From Methylobacterium currus (lineage in GTDB: Bacteria > Pseudomonadota > Alphaproteobacteria > Rhizobiales > Beijerinckiaceae), in the NCBI RefSeq assembly GCF_003058325.1, contig NZ_CP028844.1, positions 78,501 through 142,500 on the forward strand: DNA of 64,000 nucleotides, given 5' to 3'. Positions 9,759 to 20,383 of the stretch are shown piece by piece. The notes below the pieces were generated by a model. It worked only from the letters and a program-made list of their open reading frames with translations. It had not been told where the DNA came from and ran no database searches. Made by a program: the position numbers and the translations under genes. The number at the start of each line of letters is the position of its first letter. Positions within the stretch are counted from its first letter, which is position 1.

Positions 9759-10985
9759 ATGACGCATTCCGGTCTCACCCGGCGTGGCCTGATGGGTGGC
9801 GCGCTCTCGCTCGGTCTGGCTGCTCCCCTGGTCGTCGGCGCGCCGCGCCGCGCCTGGAGCGCGGACGCGATCAAGATCGGCTTCAACGGCGATCTCTCGG
9901 CGTCGCCGTCGGCCCAGTCCGGGCGCGCCGCGGTCGTCGGCATCCAGGCCGCCCTGGAGGACCTGAACGGGAAGGGCGGGGTGCTCGGCCGCAAGATCGA
10001 TCTGGTGATCCGCGACGACCTCTCGCAGCCGCCGAAGTCGATCCAGAACATGAGCGACCTCATCGACAACGAGAAGGTCGTCGCGGTGCTCGGCCCGACC
10101 AATTCGGGCAATGCGCTCGCCTGGAAGCAGATCCCCAACCAGAAGCGCATCCCGGTGATGGGCTGCATCGGCTCGGCGAGCGACATCACCAAGCCGATGA
10201 GCGCCCATGCGGACAACTACATGTTCCGCGTCGGCAGCGTCGACCGCTTCCAGGTCGTCGCCGTCGTCGCCTATGCCAGGAAGAACCCGGCCACGAAGAA
10301 GGTCGGGCTGCTCACCGAGACGACCGGCTACGGGCAGAGCGGCCTCAAGGACCTCGTGGAGGTCACGAAGATCCAGGGCATCGTGCCGGTGGCGAGCGAG
10401 AAGCTCGGGGTCAACGACACCGACATGACGTCGCAGCTCGCCAAGCTGAAGAATGCCGAGGTCGACACCGTGCTGCTCTGGGCGCAGGGCACGCCGATCG
10501 GGCAGGTGATGCGGAGCATGGACAAGATCGGCTACTTCCCGACCGTCCTGACGAGCTGGGCCGCCGACAACCTGAGCTTCCTCAATGCGGCCGGGCCGGC
10601 CCTGGCCGAGAAGCCGATCTTCCTGCGCACCGTCTCCGAGGCGCGCTCAGCCCGCCAGCAAGCCTTCTTCGACCGCATCCGGCCGAAGCTCGACGCCGAT
10701 TCCGCCTTCTCCTTCGCGGTCCACGCCTATGACGGGACGATGCTGCTCGCCCGCGCCATGGCACAGGCCGGCGCGACCGACGGCGCGGCGTTGCGGAGCG
10801 CCCTCGAGGGGCTGAAGGAGCCTTACGAGGGCTACGCCAAGACCTACGCGCCGCCCTTCAGCAAGGAGAACCACGAAGGACTCGGCGCCGCCGACCAGCA
10901 CTGGACCTGCTGGCGCGGGGGCAGGCTCGCCGCCTTCGAGGATGCCGTCGTCGCCTCGCTCAAGCCCGAAGACTTCAAGGGCTAG
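9759..10985 (+). CDS. Branched-chain-type ABC transporter substrate-binding protein
   Basis: A 408-residue binding protein. The ATG at 9759 follows a purine-rich AGGGGAAG site. The signal peptide is twin-arginine type (LTRRGLMGGALSLGLAAPL, cleavage near AWSA). The mature protein begins IKIGFNGDLSASPS and contains NGKGGVLGRKIDLV, VLGPTNSGNALA and LTETTGYGQSGL, matching type I binding proteins of the Liv class. It is distantly similar to the one at 334 (both have the GPTNSG region) and starts an operon with its own LivH, LivM-LivG and LivF. It diverges from the SDR/EthD/OYE/KstD-like operon, so its ligand may be the substrate of those enzymes (inference). Confidence 0.88.
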   Translation: MTHSGLTRRGLMGGALSLGLAAPLVVGAPRRAWSADAIKIGFNGDLSASPSAQSGRAAVVGIQAALEDLNGKGGVLGRKIDLVIRDDLSQPPKSIQNMSDLIDNEKVVAVLGPTNSGNALAWKQIPNQKRIPVMGCIGSASDITKPMSAHADNYMFRVGSVDRFQVVAVVAYARKNPATKKVGLLTETTGYGQSGLKDLVEVTKIQGIVPVASEKLGVNDTDMTSQLAKLKNAEVDTVLLWAQGTPIGQVMRSMDKIGYFPTVLTSWAADNLSFLNAAGPALAEKPIFLRTVSEARSARQQAFFDRIRPKLDADSAFSFAVHAYDGTMLLARAMAQAGATDGAALRSALEGLKEPYEGYAKTYAPPFSKENHEGLGAADQHWTCWRGGRLAAFEDAVVASLKPEDFKG

Positions 10986-11017
10986 CCCAGGGAGTTCGCG
11001 CGCAGGGAGGTGCGGTG

Positions 11018-11947
11018 ATGACGACCCTCATCCAGGTCCTGGTGAGCGGGCTCGCGATCGGCGGCGTCTACGCCCTGATCGCCATGAGCTTCAGCATCAC
11101 CTTCACGACGACGAAGACGCTGAACTTCGCGCAGGGCGAGTTCGTCGCCGTGGGCGCGTTCCTCGGCGTCACGGTGCTCTACCTCCTGGCGCGGGCAGGC
11201 GGCGGGGAGGTCGGCTTCGCCTCCCTGCCGCCATGGGCCTCCGCCGGCCTGAACTACCCGGTGGCCGCCCTGGTCGCCGGCCTCGTGCTGGGGGCGCTGG
11301 GCCTGCTCCTGTTCGCGGTCGCGGTCCGTCCCTTCGCCGGCAAGGCGGGGATGAACTGGGTGATGAGCACGATCGGCTTCGGCATCATCGTGCAGAGCCT
11401 CGGCCTCGCGGTCTGGGGGCCGGCGCCGGTGAACGTGCCCTCGCCCTTCGGCGACGACGTGATCCGGATCGCCGGGGCCGGCATCCGGCCCCAGGAGATC
11501 CTGATCCTCGTCGTCGCCATCCTGCTGATGCTCGGGCTCGACCGGGCGATGCGCGGCACCCGGATCGGCAAGGCGATGCGGGCGGTGGCGGCCAATCCCC
11601 AGGCGGCCGCGCTGATGGGCATCAACGTGGCGGCGATGATGCTCGGGGCCTACGCGCTCTCGAGCCTGCTCGCCGGCATCGGCGGCCTCCTCGTCGCGCC
11701 GATCGCCTCGGCCTCGCTGTTCCTCGGCATGGGCATCGCGCTCAAGGCCTTCTCGGGCGCCATCGTGGGCGGCCTCGACAACCCGCGCGGCTGCATCGCC
11801 GGCGGCTTCGCACTGGGTCTCCTCGAATCCGGCGTCGCGCTGTGGAGCGCGGAGTGGCGCGAGATCGTGATCTTCCTCCTCATCATCGTCGTGCTGGCCG
11901 TGCGGCCGAACGGGCTCTTCGGGGCCCAGTCCCTCGACAAGGTCTGA
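11018..11947 (+). CDS. Branched-chain-type ABC transporter permease, LivH family
   Basis: A 309-residue membrane permease starting at ATG 11018, seven bases after GGAGG; a GTG at 11015 is in frame but too close to that site. The start SGLAIGGVYALIAMSFSITF and TKTLNFAQGEFVAVGAF are LivH hallmarks. The coupling region reads MRAVAANPQAAALMGI, and the end reads VLAVRPNGLFG. It lies 32 bp after the binding-protein gene and 4 bp before the LivM-LivG fusion. It forms half of the inner-membrane channel. Confidence 0.9.
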   Translation: MTTLIQVLVSGLAIGGVYALIAMSFSITFTTTKTLNFAQGEFVAVGAFLGVTVLYLLARAGGGEVGFASLPPWASAGLNYPVAALVAGLVLGALGLLLFAVAVRPFAGKAGMNWVMSTIGFGIIVQSLGLAVWGPAPVNVPSPFGDDVIRIAGAGIRPQEILILVVAILLMLGLDRAMRGTRIGKAMRAVAANPQAAALMGINVAAMMLGAYALSSLLAGIGGLLVAPIASASLFLGMGIALKAFSGAIVGGLDNPRGCIAGGFALGLLESGVALWSAEWREIVIFLLIIVVLAVRPNGLFGAQSLDKV

Positions 11948-11951
11948 TCCC

Positions 11952-13747
11952 ATGCGCGACATCCTCATCGCCGTCGCGCTGGCGGTCGCGGCCGCCGCGC
12001 TCACCGCCGCGCTCGACAACGACTTCTACCTGCGCATCCTGTTCTCGATCTGCGTCTATTTCCTGTGCGCGACCGGGATGAACGTCCTGCTCGGCTTCGC
12101 TGGCCAGAAGTCGCTCGGGCAGGCGGGCCTGTTCGCGGCGGGCGCCTACGCGGCGGCGCTCCTCACGACGGCGGCGGACCTCGATCCCTGGCTCTCGTTG
12201 GGCCTCGCGACCGTGATCTCGGCGGGATGCGGCGTGCTCATCGCGGCGCCCTCCTTGCGCGTGAAGGGGCCGAGCCTCGCCATGGTGACGCTCGCCTTCG
12301 GCATCGTGGTCGAGAAGCTCGTCACCGAGGTGAGCGACGTCTTCGGCGGCGCCATGGGCATCTACGCGATCAAGCCGCTCACCTTCGGGGGCGCGCCGCT
12401 GACGATGGCGGGCTGGGTCCTGTTCGCGATCGGCCTGTGCCTCGTCGTGCACCTCCTCGTGCGCAACCTCCTGGTCGGGCGCTTCGGGCGCGCCTTCCGG
12501 TCGATCCAGGCCGACGAGGTCGCGGCGGGCGCGGTCGGCGTCCCGGTGCTGCGCCTGAAGGTTCTCGCCTTCGTCATCGCGGCCGCCACCTGCGGCCTCG
12601 CCGGCGCCCTGGTGGCGCAGCAGAACCAGTACATCAATTCCGACTTCATCACCTTCAACCTCTCGGTCTTCATCCTGCTGACCGTGCTGTTCGGCGGCAG
12701 CGGGTCGCTCGCCGGTCCCCTGTTCGGCGCCGTCATCCTGACCGTCCTGTCGAGCGTGCTGGCGCGCTGGACGTGGATCGAGCACTTCGTCAACGGCGCG
12801 CTGCTGCTGTTCGCGCTCTACGCGATGCCGCGCGGGGTCGCGGGCGTCGTGACCGACCTGATCGAGCGCCTCGTGCCGGGTCCGCGCGGCGGGACGGAGA
12901 GTGGGGCGCCGCACGCCGTCGGATTGCCGACCCGGCCGGGCATCCGGGGAGACGGCGCGCCGCTCCTCCAGACCGTCTCGCTGTCGAAATCCTATGGCGG
13001 CGTGAAGCCGGCGCGGGACGTCAGCGTGACGCTGACGGGAGGGCACATCCATGCGCTGATCGGGCCGAACGGCGCCGGCAAGTCGACCCTCATCAACATG
13101 CTCTCGGGCATCGTCCGCCCGAGCGACGGCCGGATCCTGTTCCGGGGGCGCGACCTCGCGCGCCAGCCGGTCCACGCGATCTGCCGCCTCGGGATCGGCC
13201 GCACGTTCCAGAACCTCCGCCTGTTCCGCGACCTCACGGTCATGGAGAACGTGCTGCTCGGGAGCCACGACCGGATGCGGAACGGCGTCCTGCGCTCGCT
13301 CCTCGGGCTCGGCGGGCCCGAGGAGCGGGCGGCCCGGCGGCGCGCCGCCGACATCCTCGCCTTCGTGGGCCTGTCGCACCTCGCGTCGGCCAAGGCCGGG
13401 AGCCTCGCCTACGGCCTCCAGCGGCGGGTGGAGCTGGCGCGTGCGCTGGCCACCGAGCCCGCCCTCCTGCTCCTCGACGAGCCGGCGGCCGGCCTCAACC
13501 CGCAGGAGACCGACGCGCTCGGCGACCTCATCCTGCGCATCCGCGACCAGGGCATCACGATCCTGCTCGTCGAGCACCACATGGACATGGTGATGCGGAT
13601 CTCCGACCACGTCGTCGTGCTCGATTACGGCGAGACGATCGCCGAAGGCACGCCCGCCGCGATCCAGCGCGACCCGCGTGTCACCGCCGCCTATCTGGGC
13701 AGCGACGACGTCAGCCTGACCCTCGCCCGCCCGGAGGCCCTGGCATC

Positions 13748-13751
<4 letters not shown>
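11952..13751 (+). CDS. Fused LivM permease - LivG ATP-binding protein
   Basis: A 599-residue fusion with the same layout as the one at 2411. An N-terminal LivM permease (about residues 1-310) carries ATGMNVLLGFAGQKSLGQAG and the coupling sequence FRSIQADEVAAGAVGVPVL. A linker rich in Gly/Pro follows. The C-terminal ATPase starts at about 335 and has Walker A GPNGAGKST, Q-loop GRTFQNLRLF, signature LAYGLQRRVELARAL, Walker B LLLLDEPAAG and switch His VEHHMDM. The signature keeps its glycine here, unlike the fusion at 2411. The stop overlaps the next ATG (ATGA at 13748-13751). Confidence 0.9.
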
Positions 13752-14506
<755 letters not shown>

Positions 14507-14820
14507 GGCGGGCGGTCCCGCGGGCGCGGGTGATCGTCGTTGGGTCGAGAGATCCCTGGCAGCCGCAGGGCTGTTCGGTGACATGAAGAGGCGCGAGTCC
14601 CCCTCTCCCGTGTGGGAGAGGGGATCCCGCGCGTGGTTTTTTGGAGGGACTTCCCCAGACATCCTCCGGCTACCGGAAGGGAGGGCGAGATGCGCCGCGC
14701 GAGAAGGCAGGGCCCGTTGTGCGTTCGCGCGCGGACTCACTAATGGAGAGCGATCGGTCGCGTGGGAAAAACTCCCCGCCGCAAGGCCGCGACGCGAGCG
14801 TGAAGGGGAGCGCTTTCCTG
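14507..14820. other. Intergenic region with a GC-rich hairpin
   Basis: No gene is supported here. A perfect hairpin lies at 14600-14623, with arms CCCCTCTCCC and GGGAGAGGGG and a four-base GTGT loop. It is followed at 14637-14642 by a run of six T. It could terminate the LivF transcript. This palindrome type is also common as a scattered intergenic repeat in related genomes, so either reading is possible. The 3' part carries the promoter of the IclR gene, where no clear -35/-10 pair is visible to me. Confidence 0.5.
14600..14642 (+). terminator. Probable intrinsic terminator after the second Liv operon
   Basis: A ten-base-pair stem with a four-base loop (14600-14623) is followed after 13 bases by TTTTTT at 14637-14642. 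The spacing between stem and T-run is longer than in a textbook terminator, so efficiency is uncertain. Confidence 0.45.
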
Positions 14821-15678
14821 ATGAGCACGATCGAGGGACGCGGCGTTCAATCCGTCGAGGTCGGGGCGCGGATCCTCCACGCGATGGTCGAGATCGGCGC
14901 GGCGGCGATGCTCCGGGACATCGCGGCCCGGGCTGACATCGCATCGGCCCAGGCGCATGCCTACCTGGTCAGCTTCCGCAAGACGGGTCTCGTCGAGCAG
15001 GACCCGCAGAGCGGCCGCTACCGGCTCGGGCCCTTCGCGCTGCAGCTGGGACTGGCCCGCATGCGCCAGGTCGACACCCTGCGGGTCGCCGCGACCGCGG
15101 CGTCGGACCTGGCGACCGAGTTCGGCCTGATGGTCACGCTGTCGGTCTGGGGGACTCACGGCGCGACGATCGTGCAGGTGCAGGAGGCGGAGGTCCCCAT
15201 CCACGTCAACCTGCGGGCGGGCGGCGTCTACACGCTGACCGGGACGGCGACGGGCCGCCTGTTCGCGGCCTATCTGCCGCCTCGCATCGTCGAGCCCCTG
15301 GTCGAGGCCGAGCTGCGCGCCGGGCCGCAGGGCCGCGGCATCGGCGTCCCGACTTCGCTGTCCGCCCTGGCGAAGGCCGCCGAGCGGATCAGGCACGAGG
15401 GCTGCTCGACCACCGCCGGGAGCCCGGTTCCGGGCATCAACGCCATCGCGGTTCCGATCTTCGATCACACCGGCCAGCTGCAATGCGCCCTGACGCTGAT
15501 CGGCCCCGAGAGCGTGGTCGATATCGGCGAGGCGAGCCCGGCCGTGGCGCGGGCCCGCGCCTTTGCGCAGGATATCTCGGCGAAGCTCGGCTACGCCGCC
15601 GACAGGATCGAGGCCGAGGCCGAGCCCCCCGGCCCGGGCGGCGCCCGGCCGCGCCGGGCCGCCCGGGCCGAGGGCTGA
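14821..15678 (+). CDS. IclR-family transcriptional regulator
   Basis: A 285-residue regulator. I chose ATG 14821 because GAAGGGGAG lies just upstream and the protein then begins immediately before the winged-helix domain (VEVGARILHAMVEI, helix-turn-helix MLRDIAARADIASAQAHAYLV, wing GRYRLG). Residues about 90-255 form the IclR effector-binding domain, with VQVQEAEVPIHVNLRAGGVYTLTGTATGR and PVPGINAIAVPIFDH. The tail beyond is charged and disordered (PPGPGGARPRRAARAEG). The gene lies after the second Liv operon on the same strand and is convergent with maiA. It most likely controls the flanking importer and redox operons through the palindrome at 9586-9611 (inference). Confidence 0.85.
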   Translation: MSTIEGRGVQSVEVGARILHAMVEIGAAAMLRDIAARADIASAQAHAYLVSFRKTGLVEQDPQSGRYRLGPFALQLGLARMRQVDTLRVAATAASDLATEFGLMVTLSVWGTHGATIVQVQEAEVPIHVNLRAGGVYTLTGTATGRLFAAYLPPRIVEPLVEAELRAGPQGRGIGVPTSLSALAKAAERIRHEGCSTTAGSPVPGINAIAVPIFDHTGQLQCALTLIGPESVVDIGEASPAVARARAFAQDISAKLGYAADRIEAEAEPPGPGGARPRRAARAEG

Positions 15679-15687
15679 TCGCCCGGA

Positions 15688-16329
15688 CTACTCGGCGTCG
15701 GGCTGGCGCGACGGATGCGCGGCCTGGAAGGCCGGATGCGCCTCGGCGAGCGTCGTGGCGCGGACGATCCGCGGGAACGGCTCCAGCGGCACGGCGAAGC
15801 GTCGGGCGGCGTAGACCTGCGGCACCAGGTAGACGTCGGCGAGCCCCGGCTCGGGCCCGAAACAGTGGCCGTCCTCGCCGATCAGCGCCTCGATCGCCGC
15901 GAAGCTGTCGGAGATCCAGTGCCCGATCCAGGCCGCGACCGCCTCCTCCGGCTGGCCCAGGTCGCGCCGCAGGTGGTTGAGCGGCCCGACATTGTGCAGC
16001 GGATGGATGTCGCAGCCGACGATCGCCGCCACTGCCCGCACCCGGGCCCGCGCGACCGGATCCGCCGGCAAAAGCGGCGGATCGGGATAGACCTCTTCCA
16101 GGTACTCGATGATCGCCGGGGACTGGATCAGCACGCTGCCGTCGTCGAGGACGAGGCTCGGCACGCGCCCCTGCGGGTTGATCCGCCGATAGGCCTCGCT
16201 CCGGTGCTCGCCGCCGTTGCGCACGAGGTGCACCGGCGCCTGCTCGGGCGTCAGGCCTTTCAGCGCCAGGGCGATGCGCAGGCGGTAGGACGAGGTCGAG
16301 CGCCAGTAGCCGTAGAGGGTCATGCTCAT
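15688..16329 (-). CDS. maiA: Maleylacetoacetate isomerase
   Basis: A 213-residue zeta-class glutathione-S-transferase-like enzyme. It isomerises 4-maleylacetoacetate to 4-fumarylacetoacetate in tyrosine/homogentisate breakdown, using glutathione. The N-terminal thioredoxin fold has the active-site segment YGYWRSTSSYRLRIALALKG, then NPQGRVPSLV and LIQSPAIIEYLEE. The C-terminal helical domain contains CDIHPLHNV, a zeta-class hallmark. The start at 16329 overlaps the fahA stop (ATGA). It is the last gene of the homogentisate operon, 9 bp from the convergent IclR stop. Confidence 0.93.
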   Translation of the reverse strand: MSMTLYGYWRSTSSYRLRIALALKGLTPEQAPVHLVRNGGEHRSEAYRRINPQGRVPSLVLDDGSVLIQSPAIIEYLEEVYPDPPLLPADPVARARVRAVAAIVGCDIHPLHNVGPLNHLRRDLGQPEEAVAAWIGHWISDSFAAIEALIGEDGHCFGPEPGLADVYLVPQVYAARRFAVPLEPFPRIVRATTLAEAHPAFQAAHPSRQPDAE

Positions 16330-17636
16330 GCGACGGCTCCGAGAATGACCGCCCGGCACTCGCCGAACCCGATCGTCGCGAAGCCCTCGCGGATTCCGCG
16401 GGCCCGCAGGATGATCTCGTCGCCGTCCTCCAGGAACCGGCGCTCCTCGCCCGAGGCGAGGCGGATCGGCTCCTTGCCCCCGAGGGTCGCCTCGACGAGG
16501 CTGCCGCAGGCGTCGCGCTCCGGCCCGGAGATCGTCCCGGTGCCGAGCAGGTCGCCCGGCTGGAGGTTGCAGCCGCCGCTGGTGTGATGGGCCACCATCT
16601 GCGCCATGGTCCAGTACATGTGCCGCGTGTTCGAGGCCGAGATCCGGTGCGGGGGATGGCCCGCCTCGCGCAAGCGAGGCGTCACCAGGAACACGTCGAG
16701 CCGCAGATCGAAGGCGCCGCCGCTCTGGTCGGATTCGTCGAGCAGGTAGGGCAGGGGCGTCGGGTCGCCCGCCGGACGGGCCGCCTGGGCGATGCGGAAC
16801 GGTGCCAGCGCCTCGGGCGTGACGATCCAGGGCGAGATCGTCGAGGCGAAGTTCTTGGCGAGGAAGGGGCCGAGCGGCTGATATTCCCAGGCCTGAATGT
16901 CCCGGGCCGACCAGTCGTTGAGCAGGCAGTAGCCGGCGATGTGCGCCGGGGCCACGCCGATCGGGATCGGCGTGCCGAGCTCGTTGCCGGGGCCGATCCA
17001 CACCCCGAGCTCGAGTTCGAGGTCGAGCCGGCGCGACGGTCCGAAGGACGGCTCGGCCGCGTCCGGCGCCTTGGACTGCCCGCGCGGCCGGCGCACCGGC
17101 GTGCCAGAGGGCCGGATCGAGGAGGCGCGGCCGTGATAGCCGATCGGCACGTGCTTGTAGTTCGGCAGCAGCGGGTTGTCCGGCCGGAACTGCTTGCCGA
17201 TGTTCTCGGCGTGGTGGATGCCGACGTAGAAGTCGGTGTAGTCGCCGATGGCCGCCGGCAGGTGCAGCGTGCAGGTGGCTGCGTCGTGCAGGAGCGGTGC
17301 GACCCGGTCGCGCTCGGGCGACCCCGCGCGGAGCAGCTCCGACAGGCGCGCCCGCAGGGCGCGGCGCGGCCCCGCCCCGAGGGCGAGGAGCGAGTTGAGG
17401 GCCGTTCCCCCGGCGGCCTCGGCGGCAAGGGCCTCCTCGCCCTGGAGCAGGCCGGTGCCGAGCAGGGCCGTCAGGTCGAGGATCTGGTCGCCGATGGCGA
17501 TGCCCGGCCGCATCACACCGTCGGCGGGCGAGAACACCCCGAGCGGCAGGTTCTGGATCGGGAAGTCGGGATGCCCGTCGGCTCCCTTCACCCAGGAGCG
17601 CAGGGCCGCGTCGTGCGTCTGGTCGAGACTCGTCAT
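16326..17636 (-). CDS. fahA: Fumarylacetoacetase
   Basis: A 436-residue hydrolase that splits fumarylacetoacetate into fumarate and acetoacetate, the last step of the pathway. The N-terminal SH3-like domain starts LPLGVFSPADG. The catalytic domain has DYTDFYVGIHHAENIG (metal-ligand Asp and catalytic His), LELELGVWIGPGNELG (two metal-ligand Glu) and LLNDWSARDIQAWEYQPLGP (ligand Asp), all in the family order, and GTGTISGPE near the end. Length is normal for the bacterial enzyme. Start and stop overlap the flanking genes (1 bp with hmgA, 4 bp with maiA). Confidence 0.95.
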   Translation of the reverse strand: MTSLDQTHDAALRSWVKGADGHPDFPIQNLPLGVFSPADGVMRPGIAIGDQILDLTALLGTGLLQGEEALAAEAAGGTALNSLLALGAGPRRALRARLSELLRAGSPERDRVAPLLHDAATCTLHLPAAIGDYTDFYVGIHHAENIGKQFRPDNPLLPNYKHVPIGYHGRASSIRPSGTPVRRPRGQSKAPDAAEPSFGPSRRLDLELELGVWIGPGNELGTPIPIGVAPAHIAGYCLLNDWSARDIQAWEYQPLGPFLAKNFASTISPWIVTPEALAPFRIAQAARPAGDPTPLPYLLDESDQSGGAFDLRLDVFLVTPRLREAGHPPHRISASNTRHMYWTMAQMVAHHTSGGCNLQPGDLLGTGTISGPERDACGSLVEATLGGKEPIRLASGEERRFLEDGDEIILRARGIREGFATIGFGECRAVILGAVA

Positions 17637-18997
17637 CAGCGTGCCTCCGGCCGGCTCGGGTCGAAATGCTTCGCCAGCTTGCGCCCGTAAGTCCCGTAAT
17701 CGGCCTGCAGGGCGGGGGTCTCGGCGGCGAAGCGGCTGACCTTCTGGGGGAACCGCGTCTCGAACATGAAGGCCAGCGTCCCCTCCAGCTTGTGCGGCTT
17801 GAGGTCGACGGTCGAGGCCTTCTCGAAGGCGTCGACGTCCGGCCCGTGCGGCAGGAGCGTGTTGTGCAGCGAAGCGCCGCCCGGCTGGAAGCCGCCGCCG
17901 GTCTTGGCGTCGTAGACCCCGTAGACCAGCCCCATGAACTCGCTCATCACGTTGAGGTGGTACCAGGGCGGCCGGAAGGTGTTCTCCGCCACCAGCCAGC
18001 GGTCGGAGAAGATCACGAAATCGATATTGGCGGTGCCGGGCGTCTCGGAGGGCGAGGTCAGCACCGTGAAGATCGACGGGTCGGCGTGATCGAACAGGAT
18101 CGGGCCGACCGGCGAGAATTTTCTCAGGTCGTACTTGTAGGGCGCGTAGTTGCCGTGCCAGGCGACGACGTCGAGGGGCGAGTGGGCGATGTCGGCGGCC
18201 CAGAGAGTGCCGCCCCACTTCACCAGCATCGTGCCGGGGGCGTCGCGATCCTCGTAGGCGGCCACCGGCGTGAGGAAATCGCGCTGGTTGGCCAGGCAAT
18301 TGGCGCCGATCGGGCCGCGCTCCGGCAGGGTGAAGGCGCCGCCGTAATTCTCGCACAGATAGCCCCGGGCCGGTCCGCCGAGCAGCTCGACCGCGATCTT
18401 CACGCCGCGCGGGATCACCACGATCTCGCCGGGCGCGACGTCGATGACGCCGAACTCGGTGCGGAAGCGGAGCGCGCCCTCCTGCGGCACGACCAGCATC
18501 TCGCCGTCGGCGTTGTAGAAGTACTCGTCCTGCATCGAGCGGGTGGCGACGAAGAGATGCGCCCCCATGCCGGCCTGGGATCCGGCATCGCCGGCCGTCG
18601 TCATGGTGCGGATGCCCTCGACGAAGGACAGCGGCTCGGCCGGGATCGGGACGGGATCCCAGCGCAGGGGTGCGGGCGGCAGGTCGGCGGCCTCGGCGGG
18701 CGCGGTGAGCCAGAGGCGGGAATCGACCTTCCGGAAGGCGCCCCAATGCATGACGGTGGGGCGGATGCGGTAGAGCCAGGAGCGCTCGTTGGTGGTGCGG
18801 GGTGCGGTGAAGGGCGAGCCGGAGATCTGCTCGGCGTAGAGGCCGTAGGGGCATTTCTGCGGCGAGTTGCGGCCGACCGGCAGCGCGCCGGGCAGGGCCT
18901 CGCTCTCGAAGCCGTTGCCGAATCCCGACAGGTAGCCCGGGTGGATCGGTCGCGCGGCGGGTTCGCCGGCGGGAAGGGGGCGGGTCTGCTGGTTCAT
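17636..18997 (-). CDS. hmgA: Homogentisate 1,2-dioxygenase
   Basis: A 453-residue iron(II) ring-cleavage dioxygenase that converts homogentisate to maleylacetoacetate. The start [19 protein letters not shown] is diagnostic. The iron ligands are visible by comparison with the human enzyme: His347 and Glu353 in [12 protein letters not shown], and His384 in LPHGPD. The N-terminal part also carries [21 protein letters not shown], a well-conserved family block. It is translationally coupled to fahA (TGATG) and lies 28 bp downstream of the orphan binding-protein gene. Homogentisate could come from tyrosine via 4-hydroxyphenylpyruvate, but no hppD is in the window; the upstream hydroxylase genes give an alternative source. 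Confidence 0.96.
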   Translation of the reverse strand: MNQQTRPLPAGEPAARPIHPGYLSGFGNGFESEALPGALPVGRNSPQKCPYGLYAEQISGSPFTAPRTTNERSWLYRIRPTVMHWGAFRKVDSRLWLTAPAEAADLPPAPLRWDPVPIPAEPLSFVEGIRTMTTAGDAGSQAGMGAHLFVATRSMQDEYFYNADGEMLVVPQEGALRFRTEFGVIDVAPGEIVVIPRGVKIAVELLGGPARGYLCENYGGAFTLPERGPIGANCLANQRDFLTPVAAYEDRDAPGTMLVKWGGTLWAADIAHSPLDVVAWHGNYAPYKYDLRKFSPVGPILFDHADPSIFTVLTSPSETPGTANIDFVIFSDRWLVAENTFRPPWYHLNVMSEFMGLVYGVYDAKTGGGFQPGGASLHNTLLPHGPDVDAFEKASTVDLKPHKLEGTLAFMFETRFPQKVSRFAAETPALQADYGTYGRKLAKHFDPSRPEAR

Positions 18998-19025
18998 GGG
19001 GAGATCTCCCGTGCCGTCAGGTGGT

Positions 19026-20276
19026 TCAACGCGCGAGCGTGCAGCCGCTCTCGCCCTCGGACCGGAACGCCTCGGCGGCCGGGATCGTGGCGAGCGGCTT
19101 GTAGTAATCGTAAGGCGCCTTGCTCTCGGCAGGAGCCTTCACCTCGTAGAGGGTCAGGTCGTAGAGCACGCGCCCATCGGCCCGGATCGAAGCGGGATGC
19201 CCGAAATAATCGACCGGCATCTCGCGCATCGTCCGGTTGACGGGGCCGGCCTCGTCGGTGCCGGTGGCGTCCACGGCCTTCAGGTACTGGGTCACGGACG
19301 CGTAGACGGAGGCCTGCTGCTTCGTCGGCATCCGGCCGGTCTTGGCGAAGAAGCGCTTGCCGAAGGCGCGCGCCGCCTCGTTCTGGTCCCAGTAGAAGCC
19401 GGTCGAGACGAGGAGCCCCTTGGCCACCGGAAGCCCGACGCTGTGCACGTCGCTGAGGAAGACCAGGAACCCGGCGACCCGCTGCCCGCTGCCGGCGATG
19501 CCGAACTCGGCGGCCTGCTTGATCGCGTTGATGGTGTCGCCGCCGGCGCTCGCGAGCCCGATCACCTGCGCCTGCGAGGCCTGGGCCTGAAGCAGGTAGG
19601 ACGAGAAGTCGGGCGTCGCGAGCGGGTGGCGCACATGGCCCTTCACGGTCCCGCCCGCCGCCGTCACGGCCGCCGTCGCGTCGCGCTCCATCGCCTGCCC
19701 GAAGGCGTAATCCGCCGTGATGAAGAACCAGGATGCCTCGCCGGCCTTCGTGACCGCCTTGGCGGTGCCGCTCGCCAAAGCGGTGCTGTCATCGGCCCAG
19801 TGGGTCGAGGTGGGCGAGCAGAACCGTCCGGTGAGGTCCGATGCCGCCGCCCCGGCGATGAGGGCGGTCCGCTTCTTCTCGCGGGTGATCTCCAGCACCG
19901 CGAGCGCCACCGAGGTCACCGGCAGGTCGGCGACGGCATCGATCCCGTCGCGGTCGAACCAGGCCCGGGCGATGGACGAGCCGACATCCGGCTTGTTCTG
20001 ATGGTCGGCCGAGACGATCTGGATCGGCTTGCCCTTCACCGTGCCGCCGAAATCCTGCGCCGCCATCTCGGCAGCCAGCACCGAGCCCTTGCCGCCGATG
20101 TCGCTGAAGGGGCCGGACATGTCGGTGAGGACGCCGATCCTGACGGCGTCGCCGGAGATCTGCGCGGCGGCCCGCCCGGCCGGCAGAGCGAGGCTCAGGG
20201 CGGCTGCCGCGCAGAGGAGCAGGGAAGACCTCTTGGAAGACCTCTTGGAAGACCTCTTGAGCCTGGCCTTGGGCAT
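19026..20276 (-). CDS. Orphan branched-chain-type ABC transporter substrate-binding protein
   Basis: A 416-residue Peripla_BP_6 protein. I chose ATG 20276, with GGGAGA nine bases upstream, over the GTG at 20282. The signal peptide has an odd n-region, [12 protein letters not shown], encoded by a perfect 12-bp triple repeat, then [16 protein letters not shown]. The mature protein begins [21 protein letters not shown]. It contains [43 protein letters not shown] and a C-terminal Cys (SGCTLAR). No permease or ATPase genes are nearby. It sits inside the homogentisate operon, so it probably captures the aromatic substrate and docks to a transporter encoded elsewhere. It is a paralogue of the proteins at 37863 and 45536. 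Confidence 0.85.
   Translation of the reverse strand: MPKARLKRSSKRSSKRSSLLLCAAAALSLALPAGRAAAQISGDAVRIGVLTDMSGPFSDIGGKGSVLAAEMAAQDFGGTVKGKPIQIVSADHQNKPDVGSSIARAWFDRDGIDAVADLPVTSVALAVLEITREKKRTALIAGAAASDLTGRFCSPTSTHWADDSTALASGTAKAVTKAGEASWFFITADYAFGQAMERDATAAVTAAGGTVKGHVRHPLATPDFSSYLLQAQASQAQVIGLASAGGDTINAIKQAAEFGIAGSGQRVAGFLVFLSDVHSVGLPVAKGLLVSTGFYWDQNEAARAFGKRFFAKTGRMPTKQQASVYASVTQYLKAVDATGTDEAGPVNRTMREMPVDYFGHPASIRADGRVLYDLTLYEVKAPAESKAPYDYYKPLATIPAAEAFRSEGESGCTLAR
20224..20259 (-). repeat. Triple 12-bp tandem repeat inside a signal-peptide region
   Basis: Three exact copies of GAAGACCTCTTG at 20224-20235, 20236-20247 and 20248-20259. On the minus strand they encode three SSKR-phase units in the n-region of the binding protein. 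The period is a multiple of three, so copy-number change would alter only the length and charge of the signal peptide. Confidence 0.9.
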
Positions 20277-20383
20277 GGACACGTCTCTCCCGTCGCGGCG
20301 CCGCGTTCGTCGGGCGGGCCGGCTCGTTGCTTGTCGGTTCGTCCTTCGATGCGGTCGCCGCGCGGGGCGGTCCCGGCCTCGCG

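Noticed and set aside
17666..19240. A plus-strand open frame of about 520 codons opposite hmgA
   Set aside because: hmgA on the other strand has all iron ligands; the antisense translation has no recognisable motif.
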